Positions 22,825 through 35,454 of a stretch of 64,000 nucleotides of DNA are shown here, piece after piece. Position 1 is the first letter of the stretch. Every line of letters starts with the position of its first letter. The stretch comes from Hetaerina americana (Eukaryota > Arthropoda > Insecta > Odonata > Calopterygidae): the NCBI GenBank assembly GCA_022747635.1, contig JAKTNV010000006.1, positions 70,533,590 to 70,597,589 of the forward strand, given 5' to 3'. The translations under genes and the position numbers were made by a program. The notes below the pieces were generated by a model. That model was given only the letters and a program-made list of their open reading frames with translations, was not told the DNA's origin and made no database searches.

Positions 22825-23761
22825 TACACAGGATCCGTACGATAAGTATCGTTACTGGTTCGCTGTAGCCTCAACGGAGCGGTGGATGGGGGTCCGACCG
22901 GTCGGCTCGGTAGAAGGGTCCCCCACCGCTCAGGCACACTTTATTTCAGTCACCTCCGGGCATGTGTTGAGACAGGAGGTGGATTTTTGTGACGTGTCAT
23001 TGTTTGTTGTGTCATCGCGCCGGCATGGAGCGCACCGTCGAGCAACGCTACGCTGTGAAGTTTGGCGTTAAACTTAGAAAATCCGCGTCGAAGACTCTTG
23101 AACTCATTGCACAGGCTCATGGGGATGATGTCTTAAGCCGCAAAAGAGTATCTGAGTGGCAAAAAATGTTTCAGGAAGGGCCGGAGTTCGTCGAAGACGA
23201 GCACCGCGTCGGACGCCCGACGACCGCTCGAACTGATGCTCAGGTGGCCAAAGTGAAAAACGTTTTGGACTCCGACAGGCGTTTAGCCATCGCTCTTATC
23301 AGTGAGGAGACTGACCTTTCAGTCGGAACCGTCCACACCATTGTAACAGAGGATCTTGCGATGAGGAGAGTGTGCGCGAAGCTGGGGCCGAAAGTCTTGA
23401 GCGAGGAACAAAAACTGTCGCGGGTGGGAATTTCGCAAGAAATCTTCGACTGCATCCAAGAAAATGAAGATTTTCTGAAAAACGTTATTACCTCAAAGGA
23501 TAGCTCAGAAGGAGCTCAAAGGATATCGGTTCCACTCCATCGAGGCGGTCCAAGCGGCGACGACAAAGGCTCTCAACAGTATTCCGGAAACCCACTTCCA
23601 GCGGGCTTTTAACGAGTGGCAGACTACAGTCTACAGTGACAGGAGTAAGTTTATTGATGCAATAGGAATATATTTTGAAGATTATGAATTAATTGTAATG
23701 ATAATTGCAATAAATTTTGATTTTTGGAACCAGTCCCGATACCTATTGTATGGGCCCTGTA
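22825..23761 (+). mobile_element. internally deleted mariner transposon, copy 2, with both ends
   Basis: A non-autonomous mariner of about 0.94 kb. Terminal inverted repeats of about 35 bp lie at 22827-22861 and 23727-23761 (roughly 27 of 35 positions pair). TA occurs at both outer edges, as expected for this superfamily. The transposase sequence between them lacks the catalytic middle, making the element shorter than the roughly 1.3 kb typical of complete mariners. It shares long stretches with copy 1 at 1263-1835, so both derive from one local family. Confidence 0.88.
23025..23645 (+). pseudogene. mariner transposase with catalytic core deleted
   Basis: The frame opens with MERTVEQRYAVKFGVKL and keeps the DNA-binding part for about 155 codons: SRKRVSEWQKMF, HRVGRPTTARTDAQVAKVKNVL, SVGTVHTIVTEDLAMRRVCAKL, then FLKNVIT. 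Immediately after FLKNVIT, where the GDES/DETW block with the first catalytic Asp should start, the sequence jumps to the C-terminal tail. The tail continues in another frame as ELKGYRFHSIEAVQAATTKAL and FQRAFNEWQT. All three catalytic aspartates are lost. The listed frame runs on to 23612 only by frameshift. Start chosen at 23025 because the preceding codons lie in the untranslated leader. Confidence 0.88.
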
Positions 23762-23764
23762 AAA

Positions 23765-26700
23765 ATGGGAATGAAATTAATTAAGTAAAGATTAAAGATT
23801 TATATTGCGATAAATAGCACACTTTGTGAGGGCCTGATGTCAGGATCCCTGATAGCGACGCAAGACAGGCATGGACTCCGTTTTGGCCACTATTCCCATG
23901 CATCGTGTATTAACTCCCGGAGGCTTTTAACTACTCTGCATCCGACTAATTGCGGACTAGTCTCCACTGAATCTACTCCCTGACTAATAATGAATTCTTT
24001 TACAGTTGTTAACATCAGTGATAATATCAAAAAATTAACTACCTCTTAACGCCCTACGACAGTTCCTTATCGGCGCACCAAAACTTACAGGAAGAAGTAA
24101 CGTTACGGAAGAGACTACCGTGAATTTCCCTCCAAGGGCGGACGGGTTAATCTCAGGAGTAAACCGCACGCCTTACTGCGAGCAGAGCTCATGGATCTCT
24201 ATTCCTCGGTGTCCCTCCTCCCTTATTTCCCCTCTTCCCTCACCTAACAAAGACTAACTTCTCAGCCACTCGTCTTTTCCTATCTGGTCGCGTCGTCCGT
24301 CCCTCCCAACGACTAAGGTGGAGCACGATGGGCCAGGTCGGGGTACTCCCCCTCTCCCCTCGGCAAACGGAAGAACCCCACGCAGATGGCTCGGAAGCGT
24401 GAAGGCCACGGCAAACAGGGAAGAAAAATAAATCAACGGTAGGAACCGCCTGCCTTCGAATACCTCCTGCGTGTTATTCTAACGAGAAAACTCCGCAGCA
24501 GTCGGGAATTTTCTGAATAAAAATGGCAGTTGCCGCGTTGCAGAACTCACGAACGGGTGAAGGCCTTCTCCAAAGTCAATAGAAATGAGAACATAACGAT
24601 AAATACAGAAATAAAACGGAATAACCTTCGCAGTCTTAAAATTTATGAATAACGTATATGAAGGTATATGTCGTAAGGCCTTATGGGTAAAATCGGCAAG
24701 ATAAACAAACGCCTTTAGCAGAAAACGTCAGTAATAATTAATAGATTAGATAGCATTATACACATATAGGTTCTTAGAAGCGATTTAAAAAGAGTTATTG
24801 ACAAACGGAATACTGTAAAAATGTCATCAAACGATATACTATATTCAAACAAAAGCTTTGTCTTCATGCATGGTTTACGGCATATATGAGCTATAACTAG
24901 AAACCAATGAGGTATCCCAAGCCCTGATCGATTATGTATTCTTACTTTTAACCTTACACTACCATGTGACCAGGGTCATTTTGAAATTGAACCATTTGCT
25001 TTTGTGTTTTGAAAAATGTCTGTTCGAACTATCAACGACTGCGCTAAAATTGCAGTGATTGGACTCGCAGTAAGAAAAGTGGATGCAGATGAGTGCATAT
25101 ACAGGTATACCACGTAGTCCATTGTCATTGGAAATAGCTATAAATGATAAGATAACTCGTAATTGGAAGAGCATCCGAGATTCATAGTATCCCCAATGAG
25201 GTAATTTATAAACTTGTAAACATCACTTTAATGTAGGATGTATAATCAAGATGGGAACAGGTCACTGCAGGTTTTCTTGGCATTGGGTGAACTGTGAGTA
25301 AAACCGTCTAAGAAATCAAAACCAATCCCGCTGATAACTAAGCCAGGATATGTTCTGCAACACTCTTTGTTCCCGTATACGATAGAATATGGGTAAGAAT
25401 ATGAAAAGAAGACGTCAAAGAAATTTGATTTTTGCAAAGGAAATTCGAACAGGGGAAGCATAGGTTGGTAGAATACCTATCAAGCATTAGCAGGCCCCAT
25501 TGACAAAATTGGCTTCGAGAACTTGGATACTGAGAAGATGAATACTAAAAGTAACTAATTAATTACTCAGTAGTCGATCATTCATGACAAAATAAATGAG
25601 AATATTGAATATTACAAACATCATACAATTCAATGTTCGAAGAGACATCGTTCTGCATCTGAAATTTTAATAGTATTTTTCTGCCCATTTCGGTGCAATT
25701 GCTGAAACTGCGTTTACCTTCATGTTTTTGTCATGGAGATGGAATATTCGCACAGTGGAATTCATTCAGAGAGAAGCTGGCAAGGTTATGCAATTGTAAG
25801 ATGCACAAAGAACCGAGATAAATAAATGAAAGTTAGACTGTGAATTTCGAAAGCATTGGAAATAAAAATCAGTGGCGAGTACCGCGACCTTAATAAACAA
25901 CAAGTCCGATCGCATCTCTTTAGTTACTCGTAAAGTGGATCGCTGCATCCACCCATCACAACATTCTCCTAGGTGGCCCCGTGTACGACTGCTAACTGAC
26001 TCCGATGACTGACGGTAGCGATGGATTCAAGCAATAGTTTGAAATTTAAAGAATGCGGATAGAGTCTCCCATACCCATGGCAAACATGACTGGGCGCGAA
26101 GGAGGGTCATGATAGTTCCTCGCGATACTGGGGTGTGATGTCACAAAATAATTATGAGTCAGACTTGATCGACGCGTACATAATAGTAGAGGTAATCATA
26201 GTCTCAATCCATTCAAACAAAAACACCCTTGTAGGAGAAAAAAATCATGATGCATGAAGAAGCAATAATATCCACCCGTAAATATTTAAAAAATGCGCAA
26301 GGCTGATAACAAAACTCCAAAAAGAGACAGAATGGTCAAAAAAGACATTCCCAGCGTTAAAATTTCACATTTAGACCTAATGCGAGAGCAATGGGCTAGA
26401 TGAGGGTATATTTAGCAATGGACTAATGGCGCAATAGATTGAATACTAAATGATTAAAGGGTATTTCAATAAGTGAAAGATTACAAAGCAAACATCATCA
26501 GGTATTACAATTACCTGAAGATACATATTTGATATTCGTTAAGAACTTTAAATAAACATGATATACTTAGGATGGACGCAAAAGAACAATTTCCTCATGA
26601 TACCCATGTACATGCCTACAGAAAAGAAATGAAAACAGAACAAACTGCAAATATTTGAAGAGAATACAAAATAAATTGAAGATGAGCAGAATCAAATTGA

Positions 26701-29550
26701 GAGGAATAGTTAAATGTTTCACATTTATTGTTAGTCACTAAAAAAAAGTCGCTTGCCGTTCGTGTAAACTACTTAATACGTATACTATAACGCATGTGAC
26801 CATGTACACTACAATTCGACAAGTCATCACCAGACGAATATTTTACTTTTGGATTTAATAAATTGATAACTATGCAACTAAAGCACTGAATGTCATACCC
26901 ACGAGAAATGTTATGAATAGGAAAGAGAAACCTGGGACTGACGATGAAAATATGCATGAATAGCCATAGGTTTCAATCAGTCAGTATTATTTGCAAAAGT
27001 TTCATCATCAACCTTCAAACTTTTCCGTCAATAATTCAAAAAAGAAAGACACGGGATCCTCGGGCGAATGAAACTCGTGATATATGTCATCCATATCCCC
27101 GAGTGAGCAGCATGCGAGAGACACCCTTACGGATTTCAGTGCGCACTGCCAAGAGGTAAATTCCAGGAATTGGCATTTCTTTTACATTTTTTTTTAATAT
27201 TCTGATAATTTCATTTTGTAAATTCATTTGGCAGAATCGTCTCATCCCGTAATGGTGAATATTCTGTTGTCGGGTCTTCAGTCCGGGTGCAAGGCTGTAG
27301 CTAAATATAAAGTTCATCTGTATTCTTCATCGGGCTATTTAAGTGAAAAAATGGAATTAGTGTGCTAGTAAAGATAATTATGACCATTTGTTTTGAGAAC
27401 ATCAACGATTAATATAATTAATTAAGTTTATCATTAAATTTCGTGAGACCATTTAGGTCAATAATTTGCCAAACGAGGCAAATCCATCAAGATCCATCAT
27501 CAACTTGCCAGGCCCCCGTGAAAGTGTGTGCCAGAACAACATGCTGGGTAATTTCTAAATATTAATATTGAGTATCGTCATATTTTCGGGAATTTCTAAA
27601 CGGTGTACGTGAAGTTTTCTACTTTTATGGTAGCGAATTTTGCCAGGAAAAAATACTTCTTATATGCACCGTTCGTGGTACACTCAAGTCAAAGACGACT
27701 CCTTGCTGCGGTCTCTCCAACGCATGAAATGCGGCGATTAAATGATTTCCGCTGTAAAGGTTAAACTCGAGAGATTTTTGTATATATAACTAATATTGTA
27801 TGTTATTTCCAAGTTTCTCCTGCCTCTCAGCTGTCAAAATTTTATATCAATGTTCAAAGTCCGATGTAAAGGTCGAAGTGCTGTTTTCGGACTAATGCAA
27901 AATAAATAAATAAACTCTAATAATAAGAAGTACATACATTCTGCTTGTTCTTAATGACTTTTCACGAAATGGACAATTCGTACCTCATTTAAATACCTTC
28001 ATCTAACGATAGCAAATTCTCGAGCCGTGTTCAAGGTGAGGTATTACAAACGAAAATAGAACCCTCTCCTTAAATTATCATTGGACTATTTCCTCATTAC
28101 TCGTTCAATTAAAGCAAGTTTCTCTAGTGCAGTGACGCTTTTGCTCATAGCGTCTTTCCCCATGTAAAGTCCAATGGGGACGCAACGAGTGTTGTACCTA
28201 GCCCCTTTGCGGGTGCCTACCCCTCCAAGCCTATCCGTGGACGGGTAAATAGCGAATGAAATATTATTCGCGGTCCAGGAAGTTCAATCTGTGTCAGCGT
28301 CCTCATTTATCCCCATGTTTTTAAATTATAATCATTCATGAATCTTATGAATGGTATCATTTAAAAGCGTGTACATATATCGCATCCCTTCTTTTCTTTA
28401 TAAATCCAGAGGAAAAATTATCACACAATAGAGCTACATGTATGATGCTACCTTTATATAAAACACTCCTTCGACTTTAAAATACGGCGCAAGTGTTAAT
28501 TCAAATGACCATTCAAGTATTACATAGGAGTATGAATAGGAGCCTGGCAGTGGCACTGCTTGAGAATGCGAATGTTCAGCAATAAGTTGCTAATTTTTCT
28601 AACTCGATCAAACCGTACATTCTTTTTTCTAACCAACTGTTTTCTAAAGCATTAATTTAAGCCACTGCTTTCTAACGCCGCATTTCTTCTTCGCATTTCG
28701 TCATCTAGCGTTCGGTCCGCATCAGCGAGCTCAGTTTTCATAATTTATTATTCCGTGCGTAAATCGCTCAATCTATATTACCGCCTGATCTCGTGAATTG
28801 ATTCGTGGATTCTCCGCCAGAGCGCGGAAGTAAGCAATAGCGGGAGCACCGGCGCCACAGACGGAAGCCATAAAAACTGATGCGGGATATCAGATACGAC
28901 GATACTGGCGCGAATGCCTCAAGTATGAAAACGCATTTCCGCTTAGTATCGGTCACTACTGCATCCATGGTTGACTTATTGATAAACATATTTTTTGCTT
29001 GTGAGCTGCAATTTCCTTTTATATAACGTCATCCATGGACCGATTAAACCTAAACATGTTACCAAAGAAAATGCTTACCTTCTTTAAAGCCCTTAAATAA
29101 AGTCACTGGTGGAACACTGTTGAATTAAAATTCAATAAGAAGCACTGAATATTATAGAATCTTTGTATGACGCGGAATAAACCGCTGAATACTTAACGAA
29201 TGAACAAACGAAAATCTGGATGGATTATCATACAAGTCGATGGTGGTGACGTAAGCAAATACTAATTAGACGAATCGGCAAAGAAAAAGGTGACCTTGGG
29301 AGTGTTGTAGGTTGCCATAATAGCCTCAAATTTAAACGTTTATATTGGACGAATTTAATCTAAATGAGGTCACATTCCGTTCCATATGCCATTAGTGTGA
29401 CCAGCTAAGTTATTCGTTAACGATGCCCAATCCGAATAAAATTCCGTCTTCCCCGACATTGGAAACGCGGTCAAGTGAAATTTAGTCATGATCTAGGTTT
29501 AAGGGCGTAGCGATATCATCAGATGTTCTCAGAAATTTTCTTGCTTTAAA
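23765..29550. other. long stretch without recognised genes
   Basis: A modestly GC-rich patch at 24050-24580 has no recognisable exon. At 26490-26550 an imperfect inverted repeat around CATCATCAGG...CCTGAAGATAC recalls the PLE-terminal palindromes but is too degenerate to call. The remainder is AT-rich and unassigned. Confidence 0.4.
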
Positions 29551-29554
29551 AGAG

Positions 29555-29960
29555 GGGAAAGACGGGTGGTCATTATCACCGGTGTTTCCCAACATAAATG
29601 TCGAAAAAAATATAAAATTGGCATGGGAAGAACTAGAGATAGGAATGAAATTCAGGGGGGAATTCACAAAATCAGTTATGTTCAAGGATAATCAAGTTTC
29701 AGTTTTCCAGCCAGACAAGAGGTTGCATGCATGAAGACAGGCATGGATTGGAGGTTTTTGAAATGTTAGCGAGGGTTAAGGATGGAAAAGATGAAATGGA
29801 CAGAAAGAAAAACGAACGAGGAAGTACTGGGAATGATGGGGAGGAGAGGATTGTACGGAGAAATGAAAAAGAGAAAGGAAAGATGAATGCAGAGTATTTC
29901 GATTTTCAATGGAATGTTAAAGACCGAAAAAGGCAAGCGAAAATGGGATAGGAAAAATAT
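29555..29960 (+). pseudogene. LINE fragment E, internally deleted
   Basis: Reads SLSPVFPNINVE, then AWEELEIGMKFRGEFTKSVMFKDNQ (polymerase box decayed to FKDN). It joins directly to the much later region HEDRHGLEVFEML...KWTERK...VLGMMG. The internal segment between these blocks in fragment A is missing. Frameshifts and stops throughout. Confidence 0.75.
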
Positions 29961-29964
29961 ATGG

Positions 29965-32186
29965 GCTGTCGAAAGGCAAGCCTTCCGCGGTCGTCGTCAA
30001 ACGAAATTCTTATAAAGAGGAAGTATTACTTATTTCACTTTTATTTATTTAGTTAGAACGTATTATCAATTAATAAGAGTGAAGCATAATGACTCATTGG
30101 AATTGAAGCTCCTCTGGAGCCTGAACGTTCGTTTAATAAACTTAAACGAGAATAATTTGATCGCCGATCTTCGTTTATATTACGGCCCGGATTCTTACTC
30201 CTCACCTAACATAAATCAAGCAAGCATAGCGTTACCCTAAAGAGGAGAAGATTTTCTCAGTCTGAGCAATAATTACAGCAACAGTTAATTAGATTTAAGG
30301 TGCTCTCGACGGGTAAATTCATGAACCCCATGAACGCCTGAAGGCACGAATGTTCGTATCCGAACTTGTGATCTTTGCATTAGCAGATGAATGAGCTTCA
30401 AACTACCTTCTTTTCTAAAAAGGAAAGCACGGACGTTCCTTATATGTTAAATAAAACAAAAGACTTTTCCTCCATTTTCCTGGCTCACCCGCCGTCAGAA
30501 AAATTAAGAAAGTCATACTCATGTAAATATAGATCAACATATATGCTAGCAAGAGCGCCATTAAATTACATAAAGGCCCGCTAGAACTTCATTACGTTAT
30601 TTGAAAACGGGGTGAAAAAATTTCGTTACATTTGGCTTAAGAAGAATATCATACAAAAGAAAAGTCAACGCTCATATTTACTTAGGATTTAGCGAGTGCA
30701 GTTATCACCCCCATCTTGTATGTTCCAATGACATCTCTTATTGAGTTCTCATTTATTTGGGAAATTGTGTCCCTATTTAGTATTTATTCATAAGTCCTCT
30801 ACACACAGTACTGCCACAAATGCCGTAGTGCATGGCTTCAAAGGCTAAAAATATATGATTTAAGAAAATTCCCTGCAACATGAAAAGATTGTCCCTTACA
30901 TTCAGGCATGGTATTTAGAACACTGCAAGGTTACGATAATTGAATGAAGGTCAATAGATTCTCTTTAATCTCGTAGAAAACGCGTCGGTGAGAATTTATG
31001 ATTTCCTTATGACACCAACCGACTCAAATATTTAAGGTTAGTGCGATAGACAACTCACCAACTACATAATATAGATAGACTCTTCCCTCTGGGAAATAAT
31101 TTCGTTCTCCCTATCAAAACTATTTATTTTAACATAATTTAAGTCCAAGGCAGACCTTATGTACCCGCCTGCTGTTCAGTAAGGAACGTGTCGAAGGTCA
31201 CGATTTTATTTTTTTTTTGTATTTTTGTTTCACTTAAGTTTAAAACGCACAAGTTAATTAAGAAACCACTAAAGGTATTCTCTATTCTCAATCACAAATG
31301 TGAATTTAGGAAAAGATTTCGAGGAGGATGAGGGTATTTGCTTGAAGGTATTTTACCATTTCTCTCCTTCAAATTGCGTCTGTGGATGTCACTCGGCAAG
31401 CCAACTAATCTAACTCATAAGTCCAATTCCTTCATTGAATGATATCATTTTGAGTATGACCACTGCTTTTTCACTACGCAAGTTGAATACAGAATAAGAT
31501 TCCCCTCACCGGTTATGCAATAGTATTGTGAAATTAAGAGTTCTGGGACAAAACTGATTTGTACACCAGCAGTCTCCATTCAACTCCAGATGGCTTGAGA
31601 TAATTTCACAGGGATAACGCTGAGAAAAGGAATACCAAGGAAGACATCAAATTTAAAGGAACTCATGAATGAGAGGGGTTCCTAGACATTTGAAAGCATG
31701 AAATTATGGTCCCAAGCAATGAATTAAGACTCCATAAATTACGAAATTTAAGGGAGGTATTTTATAATCAATAAAGAACAGCGCAAGGCCACTTCCTCAA
31801 ATATGTGACGCAGGAATTTGGGGGGACTAGTGATCGTCCCTCTATCTCCCGTAACCTCCCGGCCCCGCCTTCTCCGCCTTAACACGCCAAAGGGGCAAAA
31901 AATCCATTTGGCCCATCTCCCCATAAAAATTTAAAGAAGAAGAGCAGGGAAGGAATGATTAAAGTACATGGAATGACAAAACCTGTAGCCGAAATACTGT
32001 CATACGGGAAAGATATCTGCTAGCTGATCACGCTAACTCTTGTTCTTCCCACGTCCAACACATTGTCAAAAAGCGAACAAAGTATATCCGAAATGGTGGC
32101 AATCAGACGCTAAATAGGGTGTCACTCAGGAAGTGTACAAATACTTTCAAAAATACTCAAAGGCTCTCTACCTTTAAGAAGCGGTT
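29965..32186. other. stretch without recognised features
   Basis: AT-rich sequence; no element or exon recognised. Confidence 0.4.
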
Positions 32187-32259
<73 letters not shown>

Positions 32260-32402
32260 ATTATATATATATATATTATATATATTTTATATATATTATA
32301 TATATATATTATATATATTATATATATATTATATATATATATTATATATATATATTATATATATATTATATATATATATATTATATATATATATATATAT
32401 AT
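32187..32402. repeat. long (TA)n array with regular TTA interruptions
   Basis: About 215 bp, starting as pure alternating TA and then broken every 10-20 bases by an extra T (ATTATA). The frames across it on both strands are artefacts of the repeat. Confidence 0.96.
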
Positions 32403-33346
32403 TAGTAAAATATTGCTCTTTTATCGAAATGAATTGTTTATTTTTTGTAAAATAGCAGCAATATATTATTTGCTGACCTTCTAAATAATACCATATATGC
32501 CTAACAATCATAGAATATTTTAAATGGCATAATTATACGAATTTATCATGATAAACGTCGAAGAAAGAACCCTCTTCAGCTTTTACATCAATATTTTCCC
32601 CTTCTTTCTTCGATGGTCAACCGCTCCCTACGACCCCCAAAGTTGAACTCGGCTCCCGGCTGGAGTTAATGTTTCTCCCCAACCACCCTATATTTATTAT
32701 TTTGGTATCGTTTGGTCATGTAAACCCCGAACGCGAAGAACGAATGTCTATTTGTATGGGCCTCATAATGTTAATTTCCAAGTCCTTCCTTTCGGAGTGA
32801 ACCCATAGAGCCACTAAGCAACTCGGGCTCCTACAAGTATTTTCTGCGATAAAATAAAATTTCTTAATTCCGAGCTTTCGGACGGAGAGTGAAAATACTT
32901 CCAGTGTTTGACTGCCAGTTCATATGGCATTTCTTGTGCAAACCTATCATGATTCACTTTTTAATGTTCTTGGCATTATGAAAATAATTACTTTCCGAAC
33001 AAAAACGTGATGCAGAATGAAGAGAACACTACCATTAGTATCTTCTATTTCATGTTCAAGGAGATCATTAATTCTTGTAGTTGATTAATGAAGCTCCCAA
33101 GCTTTTCTAGGGGAAAATTATATTTCCACACACAGAATTATAGAGAAGATGACTCGTTTTAGTAGGATCTTAGAACTTTTTTGCTATTCAACAACAGATC
33201 AAGTGCCATGGTGGAGACGAATGATAAGAGATGTTACTTTGTAATATGATTTCTAAATTATTAACCGATCACCAATTCAAAAAGGAATTTTGCATTCTAT
33301 ACAAGTGAATCATAAAATATCATCACGTCCATATATTTCAATTCTA

Positions 33347-33433
33347 GGGTTGCCTGAAAAGCTTCCGACCTCAGAAAATTTCAGAAAAAAATGTCTTGCA
33401 TCTTTGTTAGGACGGAAACTTTTCAGACCACCC
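33347..33433. mobile_element. 87-bp MITE with TA target duplication
   Basis: Inverted ends of about 27 bp (GGGTTGCCTGAAAAGCTTCC at the left; the complement of GGGTGGTCTGAAAAGTTTCC at the right) are flanked on both sides by TA. The length, ends and TA target fit a miniature Tc1/mariner derivative. The 33-bp centre has no coding capacity. Confidence 0.75.
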
Positions 33434-33674
33434 TAGTATACCTGGATTCATAATTTTTTCATTGATGGCGTGCTTAGCTGAGAGGGAAATAATTGTAAAG
33501 GGTGGTCAGGGATTAGTTACATGAACCAGGTTACTGAATCTATAATAGCAATGAAAAGAATGGCAGATAACAGGATAGGTTTGAGGTCTGCTACAAAGCA
33601 ATCCTCTTGATAGTACTTAACAGCCCCACAGTTGGCACTGGAAGGAAAAAGGGATGGTGGCCCATTTTCCTTAC

Positions 33675-33786
33675 CTCATCAGCGTGACGCTGAACTTGCT
33701 GACGAACCCTTCCGGACTCCACACATCCTCGGGTAGCTACACCAATCGTTCCTTCGCCTCAGAACAGCGGAAGGGCCATTGAATGG
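33675..33786. other. candidate internal or terminal exon, strand unresolved
   Basis: A GC-richer block of about 112 bp has strong splice-like edges on both strands. Minus strand: acceptor CACCTGTTTCTATTGCAG before 33786 and donor GATGAG|GTAAGG after 33675. One frame reads LPEDVWSPEGFVSKFSVTLMR up to the donor, with a TAG just before it; another frame is open for 35 codons and ends in TGA. Plus strand: acceptor CATTTTCCTTACCTCATCAG at 33681, then about 33 codons (SVTLNLLTNPSGLHTSSGSY and on) to a TGA. None is recognised. I regard this as the best exon candidate in the window, but not a proven one. Confidence 0.3.
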
Positions 33787-34382
33787 CTGCAATAGAAACA
33801 GGTGATTTGGAAGAAAACGTAAACTCAGCTGTACTGCACTGGTACATCATGAATAAGAAAATAATGGAAATCATTGAAATTTCGTAGGGTAACTGAATGA
33901 TCACTTTTAATAATAATGGTGAATGGTAGCACAGAGAGCCAGCGAAAAAATATACTTCCTGCATATTCAAGATATGTGAATCTTACATAGTTATGCAAGA
34001 TAAGGACAGAGTGAGTGATACGTATGCGGTGTCACATATTTTGATTTGCTTTTACGTGCTAATATCAATTAATGGTTGTTACATTTCCTTAGGCATCGCA
34101 ATCTCTCAAAAACAGTAAACAGTGAACAATGCAAAAGATATGATTTTGAAATTATTAAGGGGGAAAATGTTGATTTAGAAATAATATTGATACTTTTTTG
34201 GTAAAGTATATAGTAAGTTTTGGAATGAATATGATAATTTAGATTTATATGCGTAATTTATATGTTATGTTTACTGTATCGTATCCGCCTATTTGTGCCG
34301 ATCTTCATACTCATATATATTCACTCTGTTAAAAAAAAGCAAATTGCGTAGCTTCAGGCGTTATGCTGTGGAATTTAAACTT

Positions 34383-34525
34383 GAACATGAACAAATAGTA
34401 GCATTTTTTTATCAGATATTCATTTAAATCACGACCATTTCGACGTACTACATCATCTTCGGTCGGAAACTGGTCGCGGTTTAAATAAGTTTCCACTGGA
34501 AAAGTGCTACTATTTCTTCATTACT
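34383..34525. mobile_element. imperfect palindrome resembling head-to-head PLE termini
   Basis: Arms 34383-34440 and 34467-34525 pair at blocks such as AAATAGTAGCA/TGCTACTATTT and ATTTAAATCACGACCA against its near-complement. On the minus strand the centre (34462 down to 34432) reads CCGAAGA, T, GATGT-AGT-ACGTC, GAAA, TGGTCG. That is the order of the PLE-terminal motif, with a hairpin of equal size and the same AGT loop but different stem bases. Probably a coding-free derivative of another PLE family. Confidence 0.5.
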
Positions 34526-34799
34526 CACTCTGTTAGATGTTAGGAATGGCATTTTTTATTACAAAGCTTTTATATTATAAAAACTGAGATACATTTAAAG
34601 AGGAACTAAAAAATAATACAGAGCACGAGAGGATGAGTTCATATTTTATATAAAATATTTGAGTATTTCACGTTAAGATGATCTATATATGTTCGCATAC
34701 CCTATTATCATTTACCTCACTTTCCTAGGATTCTATAATAATCATACTCGTGGCAATCCATAATGGCCAATTAACAATGTGTCTGCTCGAGTTTGCAAC

Positions 34800-35450
34800 A
34801 CTGAACAATCTCTGGCTGGCCTACTCGTACCTGACAACGCGTGAGGATGGCGGGCAGAGAGGGGGCGGGAGCCAATGCGAACGCCGAGCACAGGCGGGAA
34901 TGAGCTCGCCTACGGAGCCACTTCAAGGGAGTACACTCGAGTAACGCGGAAGGGGAGCGAAGCCCCATGGACGGTGGCCCAACGTAAAGGACGTCCCCGG
35001 TATCCTCCCCGCCTGTCACCCGTAATACACTCGGATGGCAGCTCGGGAATTCCACGGGGAGCCACCCTGCAGATTGAGCCTTCTGCGCGGCAGACAGGAA
35101 GGAGTGCGGGAGAGGTACGAGGGGGTGGGAAGCGGGCGGACGGTGACGCGCGGATGTGTGGGGGAAAGGGGAATATATATTGCCGAGGCATATCTTCAGG
35201 TCCCCCACCCAAATGTTGCTCCGTCTGCCTACGCATTCAGCTGCCTTCCCTTCCGCGATCATGGGCCCAGGAGGAGGGCAAAAGGTGCGACGAAGCTGGC
35301 TGGAAGCTGGGACGGCGAAGGGCTTCGTCTCCTTCGTGTCCATTGGCTTTTCTCCTCCATTTCCTTCCGCCACGAGTCAGCCTCTCGTGAAGTCCAATAT
35401 CCTACGTGCCCTCGGCTCATAAAAGCGGATTCAACCACGGATATATAGAT
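34800..35450. other. GC-rich island 1
   Basis: About 650 bp of GC-rich, CpG-rich DNA with long open frames on both strands that have no recognisable domain. A TATATAT at 35174 lies 24 bases before a TTCAGG, a possible core promoter. A CpG-island-type regulatory or first-exon region is plausible. No protein is called. Confidence 0.4.
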
Positions 35451-35454
35451 ACCT

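Noticed and set aside
26490..26560. Fourth PLE-like palindrome (CATCATCAGG...CCTGAAGATAC)
   Set aside because: Only the central 7-bp stem pairs well, and the GAAA and GTC blocks are missing.
27018..27190. Minus-strand frame after a CAG (QCALKSVRVSLACC...)
   Set aside because: Open for about 55 codons, but codon use is not biased and no donor or homology is visible.
29060..29125. Possible 38-bp minus-strand exon with GTAAGC donor
   Set aside because: Very short, the acceptor sits in a local palindrome and the frame is open for only 22 codons.
32119..32511. Ile/Tyr repeat proteins
   Set aside because: They are translations of a (TA)n array.
34771..35390. Open frames of 171 and 200 codons on opposite strands
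   Set aside because: They overlap fully in a GC-rich island where stops are rare; neither has a recognisable domain and the peptides are low-complexity.
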